A stretch of DNA of 64,000 nt from Haemonchus contortus. Taxonomy: Eukaryota > Nematoda > Chromadorea > Rhabditida > Trichostrongylidae. Location of the stretch: assembly GCA_000469685.2 (NCBI GenBank), contig LS997567.1:11544299-11608298 (forward strand), read 5' to 3'. Numbering within the stretch: position 1 is the first letter of the stretch; each line of letters starts with the position of its first letter. A program made the translations under genes and the position numbers. This document shows positions 45,001 to 55,430 of the stretch, one piece after another. The notes under the pieces are model-generated. The model ran no database searches. It saw only the letters and a list, made by a program, of their open reading frames with translations, and was not told the origin of the DNA.

Positions 45001-45920
45001 AAATGCTTTACATCTGGGCAAGGGCTCTATCTGGTAGCGTGCGAGTTGTAATGTCTGTAATAGGTTAGATCATTTCGGCAAATAGAAGAGTGTCAATACT
45101 CAGGAAGACAAAGATCATTTCGTGAAGTGTGAAATAAACGTTGAAAATGATGGTGATGTCCGTTCCTCCAAGGGAAGGAAATGATAACTGCTCAACTTGT
45201 GGGCTGAGCTGGTCGCGGACATTCGAATGCAGGGGACAGGTCCCGTGACTGGCCGATCTACGAACACCCACATCACATGACAATGCCGATTTCGACGTGA
45301 CGCGCCATGGGACCACGTCCCCTTTCATTCATGCGCGACTGGCACCCCCGCCGATGGGGATGGTCCTAGGAGAAACCCCTTTCTCTACCTTGATAAACTC
45401 AGCATTATTTCGCATAACAGAAGCATCAGTTCTTATTTCATCTTATATAAAACTGAGGCTTAGAGTTGCAGTTCGGAATGGAAGCAATGTAGGTTAGAGT
45501 TTTGGTGATAGTATAGGCAGTAGGAACTCGTACAACATCCAAGAAACGTGAGGATGAAGAGATCGACCGCGCGGACACACAATCGCAAATCGGCATCATA
45601 GGTACTACCTCCACTGCTTCCAGGGCACATACACAAAGTTGCCAAAGTATCTAAACCATATCAGTACTACTCCATTGACTACATATGTTTGTAATAAATA
45701 AGCTCCTATAAAACATTCACGTGCACTATGTTGAATATAAATAACATGAAGTTTGTTATTAAATTGAGAATATTCAGTAAGTTTCAAATATGCAAATAAA
45801 GGAAAAGACATGGTGGCACCCAACTTTGGGTGCCATGGTTTCATGCGCCAGTCATAGAGGCACCCACCGGCGGGTGTCATGGTAGTCAAAGATTAATGAA
45901 TCTCGATGTAATGTTACGGC
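45001..45920. other. No gene recognised; two hairpins
   Basis: Contains a hairpin TGGCACCCAA/TTGGGTGCCA near 45,815 and a second CACCC/GGGTG hairpin near 45,865. No exon recognised. Confidence 0.35.
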
Positions 45921-45929
45921 GTTCGCGGA

Positions 45930-48458
45930 AGCCCACGCGCAATTGCAAGGCCCAGTGAGGGTGAAAAGTATGCTAGGGTCTCCGGTGAAGGACGGCATCG
46001 GGGGGCAACTAGACTAGTCTGAAAGTCACGCAGCGTACGGAAGACTCGCATTGCGACGTTAAATGTTATCACGTTAACGGGACGCTCGTATGAGTTAGCA
46101 GAACCTCTACAGCGCCGACGAAGCGATTCCTGTGCCGTGCAGGAAAAGAGGTGGTCCTGCTGCAAGTCGAGGGGCATTGGCCCCGATTTCAAAGACGTTC
46201 TCCGTGGTTGTCCCGAACGACATCGGGGTGATTAACTCTGAACACTTTCGTGATTCGATAAGAAGAATCGGTAAGAACGAACGTGCGCTTCGATGATCGC
46301 CTAATGAAGACACTGCCATAGAACGCCAAGAATACCATTTTTCAGAGTATGCTCTGCAGACTGAATGCCTCATGCAAACCAATGACAAGTTCTGTAATCT
46401 GCTGGAAGAAAAGAAAGCTGATGTAACGTCACGAGAAGCCATAGCTGTCGCGGGTGACCTCAGTGGTCACGTGGGCGCTACGAAAATGGTTATAGCCGTA
46501 ATGGCGGTTTTGGATATGGGTCACGTAATAGTGATGGCGAACGAGTCCTCGAATATGCAGACTCGCACGATCTCGCCATTCAGACATAAATTTCGAAAAA
46601 GCGACTCATCTAACCACCTTCTATAGCGGTGAAAGAGAACACCAGTTGATCTCGTCCTTGTCGGGCACCTCGATCAGGGGCTCGGAACGGACGCTTAGAC
46701 AGTACCCTATGAAACGGCCGCCACACAATGTCGACCACTGATTGGTACGCAAAGGATCGCCCCCGAAACCGAAACTAGCCGAAAGGGTAGGCCAACGAGA
46801 ATCAAGCGGTCAAAAACTGAAGGAAAAAGTCAATCAGTCGTCATCTCCAGCATTCTTTTACCAGCGGTAACGACTGTTGACGAAACTTGGAAGGGTCCTG
46901 CCAAAGCCATAACTCGGGTTGCGCGGTAAGAGCTTGGCATGACCAGTCCTGGGAGGTGGAAGATTGCAAATAAAAGCATCGCTCTGGACGGACCGTGTTA
47001 AGGTGAAGTGCGTAAAAAGGATTTCACGCATTCCTCTTCGTAAAGACAGCTGATCGCTGGCGGCGCAATGAGATCAGCGAAGAAAGAGACAAAGAAGGCT
47101 GTCAATCCTGCGAAGGCAACGACCTTCTCTGCTCAACGAGGAACCCGAGGATAGCGATGGTGAGCGATACGTTTACTGTCTCGCGAAGACCCGTCATCGT
47201 CAGACGAAAATATGGAAAAGTTCTTCGGCACATAGGACGAGAAGGGTCACCGCAAGCAAACATTGAAACGATGGCGGGAGTACTTCGAAAACGTCTCAAC
47301 AGTCAAATTTGCTCATCCCGCCATCCCTGGCGCTCCGCCAGTACAGGGTCCCGTTCAAAAAATAATCGTGAAGGAGAGTATAACGCCCGTAAAGAGGGTG
47401 AAATCAGGCGAAGCAACTAGTCCTGATGACATAGCGGCGGACTTGTGGCAATCAGAGTGCTAGTCTCTTTTCGCACAGCATGAAAAATTTTTCAGTGAAC
47501 TGAAGACAGTCGATCCGTGACACCGTCGGGCTGACAACATCAATACCATACACGCCACTCGCCTTCTACTATTATAGAAAAGCAGCGCGAGAAACGAAGA
47601 CCGGTACCTCTTACCTTCTAGACTTGGAGAAGGCTTTCGATGGCGTTCCACGTGACGTTATATGGTCATGCCTTACGACAATATGACGTTCCCAAAGAGC
47701 TTGTCGAGTAGGTACGCATGCATTATTGTAGTCCAAGAGCCGAGTGGAAACGGCAGTGGGCACATTGACGGATTTTCCCAGCTCTGTCGGAGTACATCAG
47801 GTCGATACAGTTGCAAACCTGGTCCGGCGACCAAGCTATGTTAGGGCTTAGGTCGACGTCAAAAAGACTGAGCACTTGACCACCGATCCGAGCGATCCAG
47901 GCTCTATCAAGATAAATGGTACTGAGATCACACGGGCGACAGCATTCAAGAATCTTGGATCGGTGATTGCATCTGACGGCAGACTGATATTCGAAACGAA
48001 TTCTCGCGTGAATGCAGCGTGGTTGGAGAGGCTCTCGATGACTGGCGTACCCTACGATAAAAACATACCTAAGCGTCTTAAATCCAGAATTTTAAAACCG
48101 TCATTCGGCTAGTCACGATTTACGGCGCTGGGCGCTGGCCTGCGACCAAAGAAGTTGAAGCCCGTCTCAGTGCGATGGAGACCAAGATGGTGAGCTGGAC
48201 AGCCGTAGTAACACGCTAGACAGCATTAGTAATGACGTCATCAGAGGCGATTCGGTGTAGGTGAAAGCCGATTGCCGATAAAATGCGCGAAACCCGACTC
48301 CGATGGTCTGGTTATACTCTTCGCGCAAATGTGACACTGTCCGTAATATCGGTCTCAACCTTGACGTGTCCGGAAAGCTGTCCATAGGACGAAGGCGACG
48401 ACCCGATACGTTACACTATAACTTGAAAACGGTTAACATCCATCCCGACCAAGTGTAC
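45930..48458 (+). pseudogene. RTE-like LINE (endonuclease and reverse transcriptase) relic
   Basis: Plus strand. Endonuclease pieces lie at 46,060-46,680 (GTLTGRSYELAEPLQRR, SAYAPQTECLMQTNDKF-like reading near 46,345, AVAGDLSGHVGATK). The middle region is at 47,090-47,460 (RWREYFENVSTVKFAHPAIP, SGEATSPDDIAADLWQSE). RT pieces follow: SYLLDLEKAFDGVPRDVIW near 47,620; SIKINGTEITRATAFKNLGS and RVNAAWLERLSMTGV near 47,900-48,040. The 3' end reads DTLHYNLKTVNIHPDQVY (to 48,450). The segment that should carry the YADD box is missing near 47,800, and stops are frequent. I recall this as an abundant strongylid LINE type often labelled craniofacial development protein 2-like. Confidence 0.8.
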
Positions 48459-48659
48459 AGGGTGTCCCAAAATTATGGGCACCAAAACTCAGAATTTTTA
48501 AGGTAGAAATAATCTATCGAATTCATATTAACTGCTATTGATTAGTTGCACAAGAAGCTTTCCTTGCAATATGCATGGTTCTGATGTGGAACTCCCAATA
48601 TCTTTTAGATGGAGGAGGCTCATTCAATGCCACTTGCAATGATTGACACGCGAGAGGTG
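48399..48659 (+). repeat. Left copy of 261-bp direct repeat flanking the palindrome
   Basis: Starts CGACCCGATACGTTACAC and ends GACACGCGAGAGGTG. The same 261 bases recur at 54,292-54,552 with about two differences (CACTATAAC/CACAATAAC; AAGAAGC/AAGAGGC). It contains the 3' end of the RTE-like LINE and the first ~200 bases of an element starting TACAGGGTGTCCC. Confidence 0.95.
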
Positions 48660-48662
48660 GGA

Positions 48663-51266
48663 GGGCATTATAAAACTCTCTTGGGATTTTTGTAATAATC
48701 GTATAGAAGGCTATAAACGATATAGAAAAGAAGACGGAATCAGAGAAAAATCGGAAGAGGCAGAAGGGCCAGTGTTTTTAAAGATAGGACTATTAAAATG
48801 GTCTATCTGCCAGTCGATCGGGATCCTCGGTGACCCATCAAAAGGAAGTCAACGGGCACGGCTTATCGGAGTTATCGCGATGGAAGAATGTGTTGTTCCC
48901 GAAGTGTGTTCGAATCCCGAAAGTGGGCGGGGTTTGCACCAAAACGGACGGGGCTTAGATCAAAATCATTAAGTCTCTTCAGATGCGTTTGTTCAGAGGT
49001 AGTAAAAGCAATGTGGTTCGAAGTCTGAAGTGGGTGGGGTTTGCAAAGAAGGGGACGGAGCTGAGATCAAAAGTTATACATCTGTCCTTCACACTAACCC
49101 TGACCACATAGGTGTACAACTAGGGGGAAGCACTAGCCTTTGTCAAAAATTAGGCTAAAAATTTTCTAAAAGTTAGTGCCCATGGTTCCACACACAGTAG
49201 CCCCTTCTACACAAGAAAAAATGCACTAACATTTTTATTTCTTAACAACCTATGACGAGCTCAAGTTTACATTAACTTCTTCGGACCTTATGAAATGAAT
49301 TCTACAATAAACCCGGCCACCGAATTATTTGTTAATCAAGATCAGAAAAGGTTGAAGTTATTGCTTGATTAATCTCCGTCGCACTTGCTGAAGAATATAG
49401 CGTATATAAGTGTTGCTTTAATAAATTACATGATCCAAAATAAAGTGTTATGTATACCATGCTAATACTCCAGCCGAGCTGGACAACTTTTCTACTGCAC
49501 ATCATGCACATCAAACACCTTTCTTGATTTGCTCGCCGGTCACATCAAACACCTTTCTTGAATTGCTTCGTGATCTAGCCAAAAAATTCCATGCTTCCCA
49601 TGAGACAAAAGAAAAATGATGCCCGCTACAGGAGTGTCAGGGAAGAGGCTCAGATGATAAAGGTCCATAATGAAAATCAGAAGCCCATTCGGCTCCGTTC
49701 CTCATGGCTAGAGCCCCCAATGCACGCGATAGCGTGCGTAGCCGCCTGGTACATGTACAAAGCGTTATCTGTATTAGGAAATACAATAATACCTGAAGAA
49801 GCACCTGTAGAGGGCAGGACAAGTTTGGGCATAAAGCAAGATCAACAGAGCACTTGTGAGTTTGACGAGGCAAGGGGTGCGACACGCACGCGGAGGGGAG
49901 GGCGGTGCCATGGGCAAGACTCCTAACCGTGAAAATGGGCAAAGGTAAGAACAAGGTCAATAGACGAAATGAAGGAGACGCGCTCACGGTGGATGGTGCG
50001 TTCTCACAGTGAGGGTATTTTTGATTAAATTCATAACTCGATTCAAGGAAAGCTTGGAGGCCAAGAAAAAATCGAAGGAATGATAAGGTTTGATATATAT
50101 TAGGCATGCGTAAACTTAAGAGGCTCAGCCCATGGTGGGCGATGATGGGCGAAGCGTGCATATAAACAGAACGTGCTCCGAAAAAGTTATACCTCTGTTC
50201 ACAAACCTTCTAGAATTGGGAGAAATTGATTAGAGGTTATTGAACAGAGGGAGCATGATCATGTCTACAAAATGGGTGAAGGGGGGGGGGGCTTACAAGG
50301 GGAGATGCTCAGACGCAGTGGCCATTCTAGATGAGATGACAAAAGTTCGGATCGCTGATGCTCATTTTGCTTTTCCATGAAATGCAACCTAAACGCTTGC
50401 AAGTGTTTTGGGGCTCAATACTGGCTTCCTACTGAACTTCCTAAAATTTCAGGATTTCCTGGAATAGTAGGCCGAAAGAAATTTCTTCACCATCATTCAC
50501 CGAAGAAATAAGCCTCTCTACGCAAACATTCGAGATGGTAATTTGAAATTCATGGCAGCTCCCTGTATTTACGGTGAGGGCGGTCGGATGACTAATCTGA
50601 CCAGAGCCTTCTTTGAAAGGAATACGGCATTCACGTTCGAGGGATACTGTTCGCACTTCCATGTACGGCTTTCTATGAACCTTGGTATGATTATATTACT
50701 GAGTTTGTTGTTGTCTTGAACACTTCACGAGGTTTTGAAATAACCTTTATTAGGCTGACGTTTTGGCGAAATTGCCTTCTTCAGAGCCTGAAAGGATCAA
50801 CAGTCTGTGACTATCCGATCAAACGTCTCCACCTACTAAGTTTGAGACCCTCAGGGCAGACATGTGGTTGAAAGGAGAACCACTCACCGTATCTTTGTGG
50901 ATTCTTCGAAACCACCCAACAAGTAGTGGTACCAACCGATCAGTGTCAGGTGGGGTACGTCCTCATTAAGGTCTGTGAGGAAAGGCCAATCTTATATAAG
51001 GCCGTAGCTCACGCGTGATTGCGAGACATCCTTCTCTACGATTCACTTTGGGACCGGTGACCTGCATCCAAAATGCCTTGAGGGTGTATGCGCGCACACT
51101 TGCGACTTCTGTGCTGCAACCTCCACGGTGACCTCAGAATCGCCTCTGTTGTGCTTCTGAATTCGGTGACTCCCTAGGGCAGTAGACTTTTTCATTCGTC
51201 TCATGCCATCTATGTGCTCCTTGGCCCTCACGTGAAGTGGTCCTGCCGTTTCTCAAATACACTCAT
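48663..51266. repeat. Left arm of a 5.6-kb palindrome
   Basis: Near-perfect inverted copy of 51,563-54,292, symmetric about 51,414.5 over the inner ~2.4 kb. Only scattered single-base differences were seen (for example GAATAG/GAATAC-type changes near 50,460 and a C/A change near 49,591). This arm lacks about 125 bases present at 53,935-54,066 in the other arm. It carries, from outside in: unique sequence, GC-box units, an end module, a SINE-like fragment and the 3' part of a Penelope-like element. Confidence 0.95.
48900..50170 (-). repeat. Modular repeat pieces in the left arm
   Basis: GC-box units (48,905-49,080; GAAAGTGGGCGGGGTTTGCA), a segment like 61,860-61,950, the ACCAGGCGG head (about 49,640-49,755) and the end module (49,760-50,165). 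The order shows the tail of one copy joined to the head of another. Confidence 0.6.
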
Positions 51267-51562
51267 TACCACAATCCCGGCAAGTAATTGTGTAGACCAC
51301 TCCAGACATGTTACAATCACCTTCCCTTCCAGCTGTACAAACCAAACACTTTGAGGTTGTACATAGGCGATCGTACAGCCTGTTACGAATCAGGCGCTTC
51401 TTTAGATTGAAGGGTGGTACGTTTACATAGCAACTAAATTTTCCAAACCCGATCTCTTTAGACACTTTCTAATGGAGGCGCTGGCCTCATCAGAAATAAA
51501 TGGTAGTACAAAAGGAGTTCGCCTTCAATCAAGGTACTACCATGTCTGAGGATCACACCACC
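50700..51562 (-). pseudogene. Penelope-like element 3' part with C-terminal GIY-YIG
   Basis: Minus strand. CYVNVPPFNLKKRLIRNRLY, then LCTTSKCLVCTAGREGDCN, then the GIY-YIG start GVVYTITCRDCGNECI, a stop, ETAGPLHVRAKEHIDGMRRM and KKSTALGSHRIQKHN, a typical C-terminal GIY-YIG nuclease of canonical Penelope-like elements. The GIY-YIG glycine of the YIG part is replaced by the stop at about 51,253. The 3' tail (AKTSA-like, with GAAGGCAATTTCGCC on the other strand) follows to ~50,700. The sequence upstream of 51,266 forms the palindrome loop, so only this strand has the continuous version. Confidence 0.75.
51267..51562. other. Loop of the palindrome
   Basis: 296 bases that are not inverted-repeated. 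They are the upstream continuation of the Penelope-like element of the left arm, so the left arm is the original and the right arm its inverted copy. Confidence 0.85.
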
Positions 51563-52130
51563 ATGAGTGTATTTGAGAAACGGCAGGACCACTTCACGTG
51601 AGGGCCAAGGAGCACATAGATGGCATGAGACGAATGAAAAAGTCTACTGCCCTAGGGAGTCACCGAATTCAGAAGCACAACAGAGGCGATTCTGAGGTCA
51701 CCGTGGAGGTTGCAGCACAGAAGTCGCAAGTGTGCGCGCATACACCCTCAAGGCATTTTGGATGCAGGTCACCGGTCCCAAAGTGAATCGTAGAGAAGGA
51801 TGTCTCGCAATCACGCGTGAGCTACGGCCTTATATAAGATTGGCCTTTCCTCACAGACTTTAATGAGGACGTACCCCACCTGACACTGATCGGTTGGTAC
51901 CACTACTTGTTGGGTGGTTTCGAAGAATCCACAAAGATACGGTGAGTGGTTCTCCTTTCAACCACATGTCTGCCCTGAGGGTCTCAAACTTAGTGGGTGG
52001 AGACGTTTGATCGGATAGTCACAGACTGTTGATCCTTTCAGGCTCTGAAGAAGGCAATTTCGCCAAAACGTCAGCCTAATAAAGGTTATTTCAAAACCTC
52101 GTGAAGTGTTCAAGACAACAACAAACTCAG
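51563..52130 (+). pseudogene. Inverted copy of the Penelope-like 3' end
   Basis: Repeats the C-terminal GIY-YIG remnant (RAKEHIDGMRRMKKSTALG) and 3' tail of the left arm on the plus strand, but starts abruptly at 51,563 without the upstream coding part. Confidence 0.8.
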
Positions 52131-52639
52131 TAATATAATCATACCAAGGTTCATAGAAAGCCGTACATGGAAGTGCGAACAGTATCCCTCGAACGTGAAT
52201 GCCGTATTCCTTTCAAAGAAGGCTCTGGTCAGATTAGTCATCCGACCGCCCTCACCGTAAATACAGGGAGCTGCCATGAATTTCAAATTACCATCTCGAA
52301 TGTTTGCGTAGAGAGGCTTATTTCTTCGGTGAATGATGGTGAAGAAATTTCTTTCGGCCTACTATTCCGGGAAATCCTGAAATTTTAGGAAGTTCAGTAG
52401 GAAGCCAGTATTGAGCCCCAAAACACTTGCAAGCGTTTAGGTTGCATTTCATGGAAAAGCAAAATGAGCATCAGCGATCCGAACTTTTGTCATCTCATCT
52501 AGAATGGCCACTGCGTCTGAGCATCTCCCCTTGTAAGCCCCCCCCCCCTTCACCCATTTTGTAGACATGATCATGCTCCCTCTGTTCAATAACCTCTAAT
52601 CAATTTCTCCCAATTCTAGAAGGTTTGTGAACAGAGGTA

Positions 52640-53995
52640 TAACTTTTTCGGAGCACGTTCTGTTTATATGCACGCTTCGCCCATCATCGCCCACCATGGG
52701 CTGAGCCTCTTAAGTTTACGCATGCCTAATATATATCAAACCTTATCATTCCTTCGATTTTTTCTTGGCCTCCAAGCTTTCCTTGAATCGAGTTATGAAT
52801 TTAATCAAAAATACCCTCACTGTGAGAACGCACCATCCACCGTGAGCGCGTCTCCTTCATTTCGTCTATTGACCTTGTTCTTACCTTTGCCCATTTTCAC
52901 GGTTAGGAGTCTTGCCCATGGCACCGCCCTCCCCTCCGCGTGCGTGTCGCACCCCTTGCCTCGTCAAACTCACAAGTGCTCTGTTGATCTTGCTTTATGC
53001 CCAAACTTGTCCTGCCCTCTACAGGTGCTTCTTCAGGTATTATTGTATTTCCTAATACAGATAACGCTTTGTACATGTACCAGGCGGCTACGCACGCTAT
53101 CGCGTGCATTGGGGGCTCTAGCCATGAGGAACGGAGCCGAATGGGCTTCTGATTTTCATTATGGACCTTTATCATCTGAGCCTCTTCCCTGACACTCCTG
53201 TAGCGGGCATCATTTTTCTTTTGTCTCATGGGAACATGGAATTTTTTGGCTAGATCACGAAGCAATTCAAGAAAGGTGTTTGATGTGACCGGCGAGCAAA
53301 TCAAGAAAGGTGTTTGATGTGCATGATGTGCAGTAGAAAAGTTGTCCAGCTCGGCTGGAGTATTAGCATGGTATACATAACACTTTATTTTGGATCATGT
53401 AATTTATTAAAGCAACACTTATATACGCTATATTCTTCAGCAAGTGCGACGGAGATTAATCAAGCAATAACTTCAACCTTTTCTGATCTTGATTAACAAA
53501 TAATTCGGTGGCCGGGTTTATTGTAGAATTCATTTCATAAGGTCCGAAGAAGTTAATGTAAACTTGAGCTCGTCATAGGTTGTTAAGAAATAAAAATTTT
53601 AGTGCATTTTTTCTTGTGTAGAAGGGGCTACTGTGTGTGGAACCATGGGCACTAACTTTTAGAAAATTTTTAGCCTAATTTTTGACAAAGGCTAGTGCTT
53701 CCCCCTAGTTGTACACCTATGTGGTCAGGGTTAGTGTGAAGGACAGATGTATAACTTTTGATCTCAGCTCCGTCCCCTTCTTTGCAAACCCCACCCACTT
53801 CAGACTTCGAACCACATTGCTTTTACTACCTCTGAACAAACGCATCTGAAGAGACTTAATGATTTTGATCTATGCCCCGTCCGTTTTGGTGCAAACCCCG
53901 CCCACTTTCGGGATTCGAACACATTTGTTCTTCTACACCTTAACACTTTTGCCGCATCCCAGAACGTTTCTTAATAGAGTTATAAATTCTGTCAG
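52640..53995 (+). repeat. Modular repeat pieces in the right arm
   Basis: Mirror of 48,900-50,170: end module (52,660-53,050), ACCAGGCGG head with hairpin GCACGCTATCGCGTGC (53,082-53,215), GC-box units (53,755-53,990; GTGCAAACCCCGCCCAC). Confidence 0.6.
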
Positions 53996-54291
53996 TATCT
54001 GTTGAGATCGGAATTGAAGCGAAACTTCTCCATACGATAGGAATGGTGATGAAGATCCTGCATGACATTCTTCCATCGCGATAACTCCGATAAGCCGTGC
54101 CCGTTGACTTCCTTTTGATGGGTCACCGAGGATCCCGATCGACTGGCAGATAGACCATTTTAATAGTCCTATCTTTAAAAACACTGGCCCTTCTGCCTCT
54201 TCCGATTTTTCTCTGATTCCGTCTTCTTTTCTATATCGTTTATAGCCTTCTATACGATTATTATAAAAATCCCAAGAGAGTTTTATAATGC

Positions 54292-54552
54292 CGACCCGAT
54301 ACGTTACACAATAACTTGAAAACGGTTAACATCCATCCCGACCAAGTGTACAGGGTGTCCCAAAATTATGGGCACCAAAACTCAGAATTTTTAAGGTAGA
54401 AATAATCTATCGAATTCATATTAACTGCTATTGATTAGTTGCACAAGAGGCTTTCCTTGCAATATGCATGGTTCTGATGTGGAACTCCCAATATCTTTTA
54501 GATGGAGGAGGCTCATTCAATGCCACTTGCAATGATTGACACGCGAGAGGTG
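54292..54552 (+). repeat. Right copy of the 261-bp direct repeat
   Basis: Begins at the last base of the right arm and continues into the rest of the TACAGGGTGTCCC element. See 48,399-48,659. Confidence 0.95.
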
Positions 54553-54770
54553 CGCGGGATCCTTCTGACGGAACTGGTTAGCGCCACAAAACATTGTTTA
54601 ATTGCGCATCAGAGGAGTAATGGAAAACAGTCAGCAGAGTGTTTGATGATGCCTGATGACAACAGATGCCAATGTGAAACGTTTCTTGCACTACATTCTC
54701 TACTCTCTGAAAAAAATGGTTATCCTATGATCTACTTCCCCACCGCGCTCTTGTGATCTTCACGCTTTCG
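54351..54770 (+). mobile_element. 5' part of an unclassified TA-flanked element
   Basis: TA followed by CAGGGTGTCCCAAAATTATG, a Tc1/mariner-like start inserted in the 3' end of the RTE-like LINE. An open stretch at 54,502-54,756 (MEEAHSMPLAMIDTREVRGI) does not match a family I know. The other end is missing; the sequence runs into (TA)n. A 5' piece of the same element is duplicated at 48,458-48,659. Confidence 0.45.
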
Positions 54771-54773
54771 ATC

Positions 54774-54841
<68 letters not shown>
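54774..54841. repeat. (TA)n microsatellite
   Basis: An uninterrupted TA array of about 68 bp at the 3' end of the AT-rich Penelope-like element. Confidence 0.95.
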
Positions 54842-54844
<3 letters not shown>

Positions 54845-55060
54845 ATTATTTATAAACCAGTATCCTATGGAATTAATGTTGTTTCCACTTTTAATTGTGT
54901 TACTATATTTATAAAAGTGTAGCTTGGTAAACGTGAGTATTCCACCAACGAAAATAGTTAAGGATCTCATGCTACTACTACTAGCACACGTGATAAATCT
55001 AAACTTAGTAGGCACTTTATGAAGAGTGGTTGAGCCTGGATTCTGTAGTTCATTATTACG

Positions 55061-55187
55061 TACAGCTTGTTAAGGATAGAGGTTTCAATGAGGCTACTGA
55101 CAGCCACAAGAACTTTATACGTATTACGTATAAAGTTCTTGTGGCTGTCAGTAGCCTCATTGAAACCTCTATCCTTAACAAGCTGTA
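55061..55187. repeat. Perfect 62-bp hairpin with 3-base loop
   Basis: TACAGCTTGTTAAGGATAGA at 55,061 through CTTTATACGT at 55,122, loop ATT, then the exact reverse complement to 55,187. No mismatches were seen in 62 pairs. It lies within the coding part of the AT-rich Penelope-like element, where a short coding stretch upstream of FRFITCASSSS appears to be replaced by the inverted copy. Confidence 0.97.
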
Positions 55188-55430
55188 AGGATTAGACCCT
55201 ATATTCATTTGCACCAGTTGGTTAACTCCTAGATTGAGTCCCATTTCCTTCAATATGACAGTAAGATGTAGTTCTTTACATATAAAACCGTAGTTATTGC
55301 TAGCCTTATCTAATGGACTTGGTGTCTGATTGATTCAAGTTTAAACTTACTATCTATAACAAAGGTATTGTTAAGGCTTTGCAAGTACAACTTGAGTATA
55401 ACCTTTAAAATAGTTTAAGTTTAATTATTA

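Larger units (their letters stand above)
51563..54292. repeat. Right arm of the palindrome
   Basis: Inverse of 48,663-51,266, with an extra ~125 bases near 53,935-54,066. It starts ATGAGTGTATTTGAGAAACG inside the GIY-YIG coding region of the Penelope-like element and ends TTTTATAATGCC exactly where the right direct repeat begins. Confidence 0.95.

Noticed and set aside
45460..45889. Membrane-protein-like open frames on the minus strand
   Set aside because: Hydrophobic stretches exist, but there is no recognisable family, start context or splice pattern.
48663..54292. Palindrome dismissed as assembly error
   Set aside because: An artefact remains possible, but the arm differences, the one-sided ~125-bp deletion and the slightly diverged direct repeats argue for a real, somewhat aged rearrangement, so it is kept as a finding.
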